A DNA stretch of 31,589 nucleotides from an uncultured Christensenellaceae bacterium. Lineage in GTDB: Bacteria > Bacillota > Clostridia > Christensenellales > Borkfalkiaceae. This document shows, in pieces, positions 7,586 to 14,980 of the stretch. Under the pieces are notes generated by a model that was given only the letters and a program-made list of their open reading frames with translations, made no database searches and was not told the DNA's origin. A program made the position numbers and the translations under genes. Each line of letters opens with the position of its first letter. Within the stretch, counting starts at the first letter, position 1. The stretch is from contig CAJUKK010000016.1 of assembly GCA_910586985.1 (NCBI GenBank), positions 1 through 31,589 on the forward strand, read 5' to 3'.

Positions 7586-8911
7586 CTATTGCTTGAGCAC
7601 CGCGCTCTTTATATCGTTTACGTCCTTTAAAATCGTGTCGTTGACGCGTATGAGCTCGGCGATTTTATCACGCGCGTAGATGATCGTCGAATGGTCTCTT
7701 CCGCCCATTTCTTTTCCGACGGACGTAAGCGGAAGGGGGAGCATTTCGCACATCAGATAGATACAGATCTGTCGGGCGCGTACGATCTCCTGCCGCTTGC
7801 TCTTACCCGTCAGATCGTTTTTCGTGATGGAGAAATAGGAACAGGTCGCGCGTACGATCGAATCGGACGTGACTTCCTCTTGTTCGTCGACGTTGATTGC
7901 CTCTTGCAGAGCGGTTGCCGCAAGTTTCATTGAAAGCGGTTCTTCGTGAAGTTTGCTCGCAAAGATTACGGTATTCAGCCGCCCTTCGAGCGTGCGCACG
8001 TTGTTATCGGAATTTTTAACGAGGAATGCGAGCACGTCGTCGGGTACGACGTATTTTTTCTCCAGAGCTTTGCGCTTTAAGATGGCGATCTTCGTCTCGG
8101 TATCGGGCGGTTGAATGTCCGCGATCAAGCCGCCTTCGAAACGAGTTCTCAGCCGCTCTTCAAGCGTCGTTAAATCTTTTGCGGGACAGTCTGAGGAAAT
8201 AACGATCTGTTTCTTTTGGGCGAATAATTCGTTAAAGGTATGGAAGAACGCCTCCTGTACGCCGTATTTGCCCGCCCAGAATTGAATGTCGTCGATCATC
8301 AACACGTCTACGTTGCGGTAACGGTTGCGGAAAGAGGGGCTTTTTTTTGCCGACATACTGTTTACGTAGTCGTTTAAAAACGTCTCGCTCGTGGTGTAGA
8401 GCACGCGCAGCGTCGGTTTTTTGGTCATGATCTCGTTGGCGATCGCCTGCATCAGGTGCGTTTTACCAAGTCCCGTGCCGCCGTAAATATAGAGGGGGTT
8501 GAAGTTTTCGCCGGGGGCCTCCGCCACCGATTTTGCCGCGGCGAATACGAAACGGTTGGAAGAGCCGACCACGTACGAATCGAAGGTATACCGTTTGTCG
8601 ATCACGACGGGCGTTTCTTCGAGCGCATCCGGCGTTTCGCGCAGAGTGTATTCCTCGCTGCCCTCGACGATGATGACAAAGTCGGAAAGTCCCGTTTCGG
8701 AAGTCGCGATTGCTTCGCGAAGTTTATCGGCGTGGTTGGTGGTGATCAGTTTGGCGGTCAGTTCCGTCTCCGCGCGCAGTACGATTTTTTTGTTGACAAC
8801 GTCCACCGGATCGAGATTTTCGATAAACGTACTGTACGAAATCGGATTGACGAGGCTCTTTGCGCGCTCTCTGATTTTGTTCCATAAGAATTCAAACTGA
8901 TTATTTTCCAC
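7586..8911 (-). CDS. dnaA: Chromosomal replication initiator DnaA
   Basis: 441 residues, full length. It binds DnaA boxes at oriC and, with ATP, opens the origin. Domain I is N-terminal (about 1-80), with a short linker (about 85-105). The AAA+ domain has Walker A GGTGLGKT at 144-151 and Walker B LMIDDIQFW. The C-terminal DNA-binding domain has the signature GGRDHSTIIYARDKI. The start is GTG 8911, backed by GGAGAGG about 6 nt upstream. The neighbourhood is unusual: dnaN does not follow, recF is divergent, and no cluster of TTATNCACA boxes is visible on either side, so the origin may be elsewhere. Confidence 0.97.
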   Translation of the reverse strand: MENNQFEFLWNKIRERAKSLVNPISYSTFIENLDPVDVVNKKIVLRAETELTAKLITTNHADKLREAIATSETGLSDFVIIVEGSEEYTLRETPDALEETPVVIDKRYTFDSYVVGSSNRFVFAAAKSVAEAPGENFNPLYIYGGTGLGKTHLMQAIANEIMTKKPTLRVLYTTSETFLNDYVNSMSAKKSPSFRNRYRNVDVLMIDDIQFWAGKYGVQEAFFHTFNELFAQKKQIVISSDCPAKDLTTLEERLRTRFEGGLIADIQPPDTETKIAILKRKALEKKYVVPDDVLAFLVKNSDNNVRTLEGRLNTVIFASKLHEEPLSMKLAATALQEAINVDEQEEVTSDSIVRATCSYFSITKNDLTGKSKRQEIVRARQICIYLMCEMLPLPLTSVGKEMGGRDHSTIIYARDKIAELIRVNDTILKDVNDIKSAVLKQ

Positions 8912-8929
8912 GATTCCTCTCCAAACGCT

Positions 8930-8957
8930 TTGTCTTTCAGATGTTTTTTGATATAAT
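8930..8957 (+). promoter_or_regulatory. Candidate recF promoter
   Basis: Plus strand: TTGTCT (8930-8935), a 16-bp spacer, TATAAT (8952-8957). It lies in the 114-bp dnaA-recF divergent region. A second TATAAT on the plus strand is at 8974-8979 but has no well spaced -35. Confidence 0.55.
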
Positions 8958-8971
8958 GTCGATACAGTCTC

Positions 8972-8999
8972 ATTATAATATAAAAACGTTCAAAAAGAA
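8972..8999 (-). promoter_or_regulatory. Candidate dnaA promoter
   Basis: Minus strand: TTCTTT (8994-8999), a 16-bp spacer, TATAAT (8972-8977). The leader to GTG 8911 would be about 55 nt. No DnaA box was found in this region that would support autoregulation. Confidence 0.4.
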
Positions 9000-9025
9000 A
9001 GTGTTTTGGCGGAATTTTTAAACGA

Positions 9026-10108
9026 ATGGTCATAAAAAAATTACGGCTTGTCAATTTCAGAAATTATGAGGAGGAGACGTTTTCGTTCACGGACGGAATC
9101 AACGTGCTCTCGGGCAAGAACGCGCAGGGGAAAACCAACTGCGCGGAGGCTGTCTTTTACCTTTGCACCGGTTCTTCTCTCCGGATCAAGCACGATAAGC
9201 AGCTCATCCGCCACGGCGCGCCCTGTGCAAACGTCTGCGCGGAGACGCAGAGTCGTTTCGGAAAGATTTCGCTCGAGGCGGATATTTACGAAAACAGGCG
9301 GGAGCTCCGTGTCAACGGAAATAAGATATCCCGTGCGGTCGATCTGCTCGGGAACATGAACAGCGTATTCTTTTCTCCCGGAGAGCTGCGGCTCATTCAG
9401 GACGGTCCGGACGAACGGCGCAGATTTTTAAACCTCTCTATCTCGCAGACCTCGAAGAATTATTGCACTGCGCTTTTGCGCTATAATAAAATTCTCGATC
9501 AGCGCAACAATCTTTTGAAAGACCGAGACGTGCCGATGATTTTGGAGACACTTCCCGTTTGGGACGAACAGCTCGCGGCGTATGCGGCGGTCGTCGTTTT
9601 AAAGCGCAGAGAATACTTAAAACGGCTGACGGTGTATGCCGAGGAGGCGCATGCATTTTTAACGGACGGCGCGGAGAAACTTTCGCTTGGAGACAAGTGC
9701 CGCGAGGAGACGGAGGAGGAGATCAAAGCGCGACTGATACGGGAACTTGCCGCCGCCTACGAGCGGGATATTCGCCTTGGATTTACTTCCGTCGGGCCTC
9801 ACCGCGACGATATCAAAATTTCCATCGACGGAACGGATGCGCGCGGATTTGCATCGCAAGGGCAGACGCGCACCGCGGCGCTCTCTTTAAAACTTGCGGA
9901 GCTGGAAATATTCAAAGAGCTTGCGGGCGAACCTCCCGTGCTTATTTTGGATGACGTGATGAGCGAACTTGATCTGCCCCGCCGTAAAAAGCTGTTAAAA
10001 CGGGTCGGCGGCGTACAGTGTATTCTCACCTGTACGCATGCCGAGCGCGTTCTTTACGGCGCGGAGACGAATAAAATCCGCATCCAAGGGGGAAAAATTA
10101 TCCTGTGA
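9026..10108 (+). CDS. recF: DNA replication and repair protein RecF
   Basis: 360 residues, the usual length. RecF is an SMC/ABC-type ATPase that acts with RecO and RecR to load RecA at single-strand gaps. Walker A GKNAQGKT is at 30-37, the ABC-like segment ASQGQTRTAALSLKLAE is near 275, and Walker B LILDDVMSELD is at 306-316. The start at ATG 9026 fits the conserved N-terminal strand (IKKLRLVNFRNY), although the ribosome binding site is weak (GGCGGA too far upstream). Its stop overlaps the GTG start of the next gene by 4 nt, implying coupling. In many Firmicutes recF follows dnaN and precedes gyrB; neither is present here. Confidence 0.96.
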   Translation: MVIKKLRLVNFRNYEEETFSFTDGINVLSGKNAQGKTNCAEAVFYLCTGSSLRIKHDKQLIRHGAPCANVCAETQSRFGKISLEADIYENRRELRVNGNKISRAVDLLGNMNSVFFSPGELRLIQDGPDERRRFLNLSISQTSKNYCTALLRYNKILDQRNNLLKDRDVPMILETLPVWDEQLAAYAAVVVLKRREYLKRLTVYAEEAHAFLTDGAEKLSLGDKCREETEEEIKARLIRELAAAYERDIRLGFTSVGPHRDDIKISIDGTDARGFASQGQTRTAALSLKLAELEIFKELAGEPPVLILDDVMSELDLPRRKKLLKRVGGVQCILTCTHAERVLYGAETNKIRIQGGKIIL

Positions 10109-10932
10109 GAGCAGACCTGCATATGCACACCGTCTATTCGGACGGAAGTTATTCTCCCGAGGAACTTGCCCGCCGCTGTAAGCAGGCGGGTTTGCAACTT
10201 ATATCCATGACCGATCACGACAATATGGGCGGTCTCAAAGAAAAGCGCGAGGCGGCGGAAAAGTACGGTTTGCAATTTGTGAGCGGTTGGGAAATTTCCT
10301 CTTACGACGGATGCAAAGTGCACGTGCTCGGCTACGGTTGTCGGGACGGAGAACTGTATGAAAAGTTTTTAGAAGAGCGCCGCGCAGGCGCGCTCGTCCG
10401 TGCGGACGATATGCGAAAAAAGGCGAACGCTTACTTCGGACTTTCCGTTACGATGGATGAAATTGAACGGGAACGTCTGAAAAAGAACGCGCCGCTCCAT
10501 ACCATGCACGTAGTTCGCGCGTTTGCAACGAAGATCTCCCGCAGGGCGGGAGAGACGTATCTTGAATATTTCGATTTTGGGAAACCTGCCTATTCCGATT
10601 TGTTCCGCCCTCTTCCCGAGCATGCGATCGATATCGTGCACGCGCTCGGCGGTGTTGCCGTGCTTGCGCATCCGGGGCGGATACGCCTTTCCTTCGGCGA
10701 GCGGGAATCGCTCATGTCGCGGCTTGCGGACTACGGGTTGGACGGTATAGAATGCACGTATACGACGCATACTTTGAAGGAGACGGAATACTTGAAAGCG
10801 TTTGCGAAAAAACGGGGACTGTTTGAAACGGGCGGTTCCGATTTTCATACGGACGATCACGTACATTTGCCGGGCAATCCCGTGTATTTTGCAGACGAGC
10901 GGTTTCTTTCTGCGATCGGTATCCCGTCATAG
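10105..10932 (+). CDS. PHP-domain metal-dependent phosphoesterase
   Basis: 275 residues, a single PHP domain of the TrpH/YciV type. In characterised members it acts as a nucleoside 3',5'-bisphosphate phosphatase or 5'-3' exoribonuclease on short RNA. Metal-binding residues are visible: HMH (H6, H8), D13, TDHD (D37, H38), E63, H73, AHPGR (H189) and SDFH (D246, H248). The full set suggests an active trinuclear-metal enzyme. The GTG start overlaps the recF stop (GTGA), so translation is probably coupled. The next gene starts 9 nt after its stop. The exact substrate cannot be told from sequence. Confidence 0.88.
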   Translation: MRADLHMHTVYSDGSYSPEELARRCKQAGLQLISMTDHDNMGGLKEKREAAEKYGLQFVSGWEISSYDGCKVHVLGYGCRDGELYEKFLEERRAGALVRADDMRKKANAYFGLSVTMDEIERERLKKNAPLHTMHVVRAFATKISRRAGETYLEYFDFGKPAYSDLFRPLPEHAIDIVHALGGVAVLAHPGRIRLSFGERESLMSRLADYGLDGIECTYTTHTLKETEYLKAFAKKRGLFETGGSDFHTDDHVHLPGNPVYFADERFLSAIGIPS

Positions 10933-10941
10933 GAGACGGGT

Positions 10942-12162
10942 ATGAAAAAATTATTTTCGGTAACGGCTGCGCTCCTCGTGTTGGGGAGCGCATTTTTATG
11001 CGGTTGCGCGGGCGGCCGCGTGGCGGAAGGCGTGGAAATCGACGGTGTTTACGTGGGCGGCATGCGGTATGCGGAGGCGGAACGCGCCGTCCGTGAAGTT
11101 CTGATGAAAGACATGCCCCCGCTCGTCGTGCATGCGCCGGCGGGGGATACCGTATTTACGGAGTTTACGCTCAAAGACGACTTGCCCTCGCTCGTGCGTA
11201 CCGCGCGAAACGGGGAACGGCTTAAAGCAAAGACCGAACGTATATTTCCCGATGCGGAGGAACGGCTTTCGGAAGTGTGCGAGCGGAACGCGAAAGAGGG
11301 AAGGGACGCGACGCTTTTTTTCTCGTCGGAAGGATTTGAATATACCCGTGAGACGAATGCGGTCGTCTGCGACATGGAGAGGCTCAAACAGGACGTATTT
11401 TCCGCATTAAAGGTGGGCATGACCGAGGTAACGCTGAGTGTTTACGAAATTCCGCCCGCAGTGACGGAGGAGAGTCTGAAAAAGGCGACGGCACCCATGT
11501 CTGCATTTGAAACGTATTTTGATGCGAATAACGAGCCGCGCACGGAAAATATCCGCCTTGCAAGCTCCAAAATTTCGGGAACGACGATCTTACCGCACGA
11601 AGAATTTTCCTTCAATACCGTTGTGGGGAAACGGACGGCGGAAAACGGGTATCGGGAGTCCACGGTCATACAGGACGGCGTGTTTACAAAGGGGATCGGC
11701 GGGGGCGTGTGTCAAGTGAGCACTACGCTCTTTAACGCCGCGTTAAAAGCGGGTATGACGATTACGGAGAGTCGGAATCATTCGCTTTCCATCTCGTACG
11801 TGCCGCCTTCGCTCGACGCCATGGTATCGGAATACAGCGATTTAAAATTTGTAAATCCCTTTGAGTTTCCCGTTTATATTCTCTCCGAAGTGGAGGGGGA
11901 AAAGGTAGAATTTTCCTTTTTCGGTCTTGGAGACGGCATGCGTTACGAGACCGAAAGCAAAGTGCTGATGCGGCTCAAGCCGCCCGCGCCCAAGTATGTG
12001 GAGGGAAAGGAAAACGCCTGTATCCGCAGTGAAAAGGAGGGGATCGCAAGCGAAAGCTATTTGATCGTATACGACGCTCTGGGCAATTTCGTATCCCGAA
12101 CGCTCATTCGGCGCGACAGTTACGCCGCCGTGCAAGGGGTGTACGAGGTCGCGCCCGAATAG
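10942..12162 (+). CDS. VanW-family lipoprotein
   Basis: 406 residues. The N-terminus is a signal peptide ending in a lipobox-like LCGC, so the mature protein probably starts at Cys22 with a lipid anchor. A variable N-terminal region (about 30-180, of the peptidoglycan-binding-like type often found ahead of VanW) is followed by the VanW domain (about 185-330), recognised by ILPHEEFSFNTVVGKRT, GGGVCQVSTTLFNAAL and HSLSISYVPPSLDAMV. The C-terminal about 60 residues are reminiscent of a G5-like strand region. VanW proteins are widespread in Gram-positive envelopes; the biochemical role is unknown, and the name does not imply vancomycin resistance. Ribosome binding site AGGAGA precedes ATG. Last gene of the recF run. 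Confidence 0.88.
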   Translation: MKKLFSVTAALLVLGSAFLCGCAGGRVAEGVEIDGVYVGGMRYAEAERAVREVLMKDMPPLVVHAPAGDTVFTEFTLKDDLPSLVRTARNGERLKAKTERIFPDAEERLSEVCERNAKEGRDATLFFSSEGFEYTRETNAVVCDMERLKQDVFSALKVGMTEVTLSVYEIPPAVTEESLKKATAPMSAFETYFDANNEPRTENIRLASSKISGTTILPHEEFSFNTVVGKRTAENGYRESTVIQDGVFTKGIGGGVCQVSTTLFNAALKAGMTITESRNHSLSISYVPPSLDAMVSEYSDLKFVNPFEFPVYILSEVEGEKVEFSFFGLGDGMRYETESKVLMRLKPPAPKYVEGKENACIRSEKEGIASESYLIVYDALGNFVSRTLIRRDSYAAVQGVYEVAPE

Positions 12163-12204
12163 GTAAAATTTCCGAAAAAAAGCAAAATCGGCTGTAAAAA
12201 ACGG

Positions 12205-12233
12205 TTGCATTTTTAAATGAGTTACGCTATAAT
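12205..12233 (+). promoter_or_regulatory. SigA promoter of rplS
   Basis: TTGCAT (12205-12210), a 17-bp spacer, TATAAT (12228-12233). It gives a leader of about 65 nt that contains the hairpin described next. Confidence 0.85.
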
Positions 12234-12241
12234 AGCAAAGG

Positions 12242-12283
12242 ACTTCGGGCGTTCCTCTGCCGCTGAGCGGGAATGAACGTCGC
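12242..12283 (+). ncRNA. Candidate L19 (rplS) autoregulatory leader
   Basis: The rplS leader folds into one interrupted hairpin: an outer stem CGTTC/GAACG (12250-12254 with 12275-12279), an asymmetric internal loop, and an inner stem CCGC/GCGG (12260-12263 with 12267-12270) capped by TGA. Size and position match the known L19 leader of Firmicutes, where the ribosomal protein is thought to bind its own mRNA. The assignment was made by shape and place, not by a covariance search. Confidence 0.55.
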
Positions 12284-12303
12284 GTAAAACAGGAGGTAAA
12301 GTC

Positions 12304-12648
12304 ATGAAGGGTCTCATCGAAGCGATCGAGAAAGAAGGGATGAAAGAATCCGTACCCGCTTTCAACGTGGGCGATACCGTTAAAGTCGGTTACCGCATTA
12401 TCGAGGGCGGCAAGGAGAGAATCCAGAACTTCGAGGGCGTTGTCATCGCAAAGAAAAACGGCGGTATCCGCGAAACGTTTACCGTTCGCCGTCTTTCGTT
12501 CGGCGTAGGCGTAGAACGCTGTTTCCCCATCCATTCCCCCAAGGTTGCGTACGTGACCGTTGTAAGAGCAGGTAAGGTAAGAAGAGCTAAACTCTATTAT
12601 CTGAGAGGTCTTACGGGAAAGGCTGCGAAAATCAAGGAAGCAAAATAA
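12304..12648 (+). CDS. rplS: 50S ribosomal protein L19
   Basis: 114 residues, standard length. L19 sits at the interface of the 30S and 50S subunits. The family signatures VGDTVKVGYRIIEGGKERIQ, FEGVVIAKKNGGI and SPKVAYVTVVRAGKVRRAKL are intact. AGGAGG (12291-12296) is 7 nt before the ATG. In many Bacillota it follows rpsP-rimM-trmD; here it is alone, with its own promoter, leader and terminator. Codon choice is biased, as expected for a highly expressed gene. Confidence 0.98.
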   Translation: MKGLIEAIEKEGMKESVPAFNVGDTVKVGYRIIEGGKERIQNFEGVVIAKKNGGIRETFTVRRLSFGVGVERCFPIHSPKVAYVTVVRAGKVRRAKLYYLRGLTGKAAKIKEAK

Positions 12649-12660
12649 CAAATCACAAAA

Positions 12661-12699
12661 AACCGATCCGCCGAGAGTCAATGGCGGATCGGTTTTTTT
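12661..12699 (+). terminator. rplS terminator
   Basis: A perfect 12-bp stem (12661-12672 with 12683-12694), a 10-nt loop, and a seven-T run (12693-12699). It begins 12 bp after the stop codon. Confidence 0.95.
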
Positions 12700-12876
12700 A
12701 TATAAAAGTGTTTGTAAGCGGAAAAGCAGTTTGTAAAAATTATAAGACCTTGGTTTAACTGTGTTTTTATTCGCCGTCATGCTTTTTTTGAAAACGGCGG
12801 CGTGGAACAACGGCGGAGAAATATTTCTTTTTGTTGTTTTGCGGCAAAAATTTTTTAAAAAAGTGCGGCAAATCCG
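12700..12876. other. AT-rich intergenic region with shared 19-mer
   Basis: No gene is visible between the rplS terminator and the next promoter. At 12837-12855 the 19-mer TTTTGCGGCAAAAATTTTT, containing the palindrome TTTTGC-G-GCAAAA, matches a sequence upstream of mnmG exactly. A further TGCGGCAAA follows at 12864. The segment is otherwise T- and A-rich without a convincing long hairpin. Confidence 0.5.
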
Positions 12877-12905
12877 TTTACAATCGTTTTCAATTCGGTT
12901 AGAAT
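12877..12905 (+). promoter_or_regulatory. SigA promoter of the GT39-like/comM/dprA run
   Basis: TTTACA (12877-12882), a 17-bp spacer, TAGAAT (12900-12905). The ribosome binding site AAGGA at 12923-12927 is about 12 nt before ATG 12940. The three following genes are separated by 13 and 4 nt, so one transcript is likely. Confidence 0.75.
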
Positions 12906-12939
12906 AGAAATTACCATATAATAAGGAAAATATGATCAA

Positions 12940-14967
12940 ATGAAAAGAAAGTTGTTTCCCCGCTTAAAAAGGCCCAAGGCGTTTACGCTCGCGTTTTTCA
13001 TTCTCGCGTTCGTTTTCTTCGCCGTCGGTCTCGGCACGCTCGGCACGGTTGAGTCTACGGGCAAAGCGTACGAACTCAAAAAGGGCACTACCGTCGTATT
13101 TCAGCTTACGCCCGCGCCGCCGGAAGAAGAGGGCGGAACGAGCACGCAGTCCACGTTGAAACAGATTTATCTCAACGTCGGCACGCCGTACGGTAAGGCG
13201 GGCGGGGTTACGCGGATCAAGATGCGCAAAACGTCTTCGTCTACCGCCGCGAACGCCTATTACAGCACGACGGGTCTGGGAGAAAAAATGCTTGCGAGCA
13301 TTTATTTCGATTCGGAGGCAAACGCCGCGCTTGACGAAAAGAATCAGATCAACGAAGAAAACGTAATCAAAAACGCTAACTTCAATTGGATTGCTCCGTA
13401 TGAGATTCCCAAGGATTCCTGGTCTGTTTCGACCTATAAATACGAACTGAGCGTAACGGAGGGAAACCTGCTCGTCAACGAGATCGTGTTTGTTGCCAAC
13501 GACGGAAAGGTGATTCCCGCGACTGTCAACCGCGAGTTTTCGACGGGGATCGATGCGAAGGCGGCGGAAGCTCTTATCGACAGTCAGAGCGTTCCCTCCG
13601 TCGCGGAGTCCTCGTTTGTTCGCTACGGGGCGGAGGAGATCGGCACTCTGATGACGATCTCGGAGATGCGGCTCGGCAGCGCCTATTCTGATAAGGACGT
13701 GTATCATGCGGAGAGAACGTATAACGCGCTCGGAACAGATCTCGTCGCGCTCGGCGTTTCGATCTTCGGCATGAGTCCGTTCGGCTTGCGTTTTATGCCG
13801 TTTCTTGCGTCGTTCGGGATATTACTCCTCGGCTTTCTCACCGTGCGGCTACTCACGAAAAATGAGTTTGCGGCGTTTATCTTCGCCTGCCTGTACGCGC
13901 TGTGCGGTCTTTCGATCGGACTCGGACACCTCGGCACGCCGCTCACGATCGGCATTTTCTTCTTTACGGCAGGACTTTATTTTACGGCGAAATTTTTTAT
14001 GCGCGGCATGAAAAAGGCAAACGCCCGTTCGACTGTTCCCGTTGCGCTCGGCGGGTTGTTCGGCGCTGCGGCAATTTGCGTGCACAGCGCGTTTCTCGTG
14101 CCCGTGGTCGGACTTGCAGGTTTGTTCGCCGCAGGCATGGTACGTCAGCAGACGGCAAAACGTTATCATCTCGATAAGGCGATCGCCGAAGCGGAGGAAG
14201 CGGAAAACGCGGTTGCCGCAGCAGAGAACGAGGAAGAGGCAAAGGCGGTTGCGGAAGAAAAGACCAAGTCGGCGTTTGCCGTCGCCCGCGATTACCGTCA
14301 CCGCAACGCGATTGCGCCTGCAGCGTTCTTCTCGATGCTTGTTGTCGGCGCGTTTCTTCTCAGTTTGTTTGCCGTCATTCCCGCCTATTTTACCTATGTA
14401 AAAATTTACGATAATCCTGCGGCGCCCGCGCTCGGTCTGTTCAATATCCTTTGGAAGAGTTTTGTCGGCGGATTCGTCGGCGTCAACGAGATTGCGGCAA
14501 CGTCCGGCGCGTGGAGTTTGGATGCGGTTCTCTTCCGCGGTAGCGGAGAACGGTATGCGGTTACGGCGGCGGTCGTCAACCCCGTAGCGCTCACCGCCTG
14601 CGCGTTCGGGATCGGGTATGCGGTTGCAAAGACGGTCAAACTTATTCTCGCCGTAAAAAATAAAAAAGACGCCGGCGCGCTTATAAAGGAAGTGCGCGGC
14701 TATGCAGTGGCGGCGGGCGCGCTTGCGCTCATGCTGATCACGGCTGCGTTTGCCAAGGACGCGCGCATTTTCGTATTCGGCGCATACGTTGCAGGATTCT
14801 TGCTTGCGGCAATGGCGTTGCGCGCTCTTGCGGAGGATTTCCAAAAGACGGGAAAATTAATTCTCATCACGGGCGTAGTTCTTCTCGGCGTATGTTTTGC
14901 TCTCAGTGTTCCCTTCCTGTTCTCTATCCCCGTGCCCGAGGCATGGTGCGTAAAACTGTTCGGTTGA
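12940..14967 (+). CDS. GT39/PMT-like polytopic membrane protein, catalytic motifs degenerate
   Basis: 675 residues. One membrane helix (about 15-36), then a beta-rich extracytoplasmic domain (about 40-215), then many membrane helices. The layout is that of clostridial GT39 (protein mannosyltransferase-like) enzymes, and IFGMSPFGLRFMP (about 272) matches the family's LFGMNPFGWR segment. However, the usual acidic pair in the first loop (DE before a Tyr-His-Ala-Arg stretch) reads SDKDVYHAERTY (about 250-261), and the HPPLGK motif before the next helix is missing (NALGTDLVALG). A cytosolic Ala/Glu/Lys-rich coil (about 410-455) interrupts the membrane part. It may therefore be an inactive relative or use another donor. 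Predicted from family memory and hydropathy by eye; the enzyme class is tentative. Confidence 0.6.
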   Translation: MKRKLFPRLKRPKAFTLAFFILAFVFFAVGLGTLGTVESTGKAYELKKGTTVVFQLTPAPPEEEGGTSTQSTLKQIYLNVGTPYGKAGGVTRIKMRKTSSSTAANAYYSTTGLGEKMLASIYFDSEANAALDEKNQINEENVIKNANFNWIAPYEIPKDSWSVSTYKYELSVTEGNLLVNEIVFVANDGKVIPATVNREFSTGIDAKAAEALIDSQSVPSVAESSFVRYGAEEIGTLMTISEMRLGSAYSDKDVYHAERTYNALGTDLVALGVSIFGMSPFGLRFMPFLASFGILLLGFLTVRLLTKNEFAAFIFACLYALCGLSIGLGHLGTPLTIGIFFFTAGLYFTAKFFMRGMKKANARSTVPVALGGLFGAAAICVHSAFLVPVVGLAGLFAAGMVRQQTAKRYHLDKAIAEAEEAENAVAAAENEEEAKAVAEEKTKSAFAVARDYRHRNAIAPAAFFSMLVVGAFLLSLFAVIPAYFTYVKIYDNPAAPALGLFNILWKSFVGGFVGVNEIAATSGAWSLDAVLFRGSGERYAVTAAVVNPVALTACAFGIGYAVAKTVKLILAVKNKKDAGALIKEVRGYAVAAGALALMLITAAFAKDARIFVFGAYVAGFLLAAMALRALAEDFQKTGKLILITGVVLLGVCFALSVPFLFSIPVPEAWCVKLFG

Positions 14968-14980
14968 CGGGAGATAAGGT

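Noticed and set aside
11842..12939. 365-codon minus-strand frame across the end of the VanW gene and all of rplS
   Set aside because: It crosses the rplS promoter, leader and terminator and is antisense to conserved genes.
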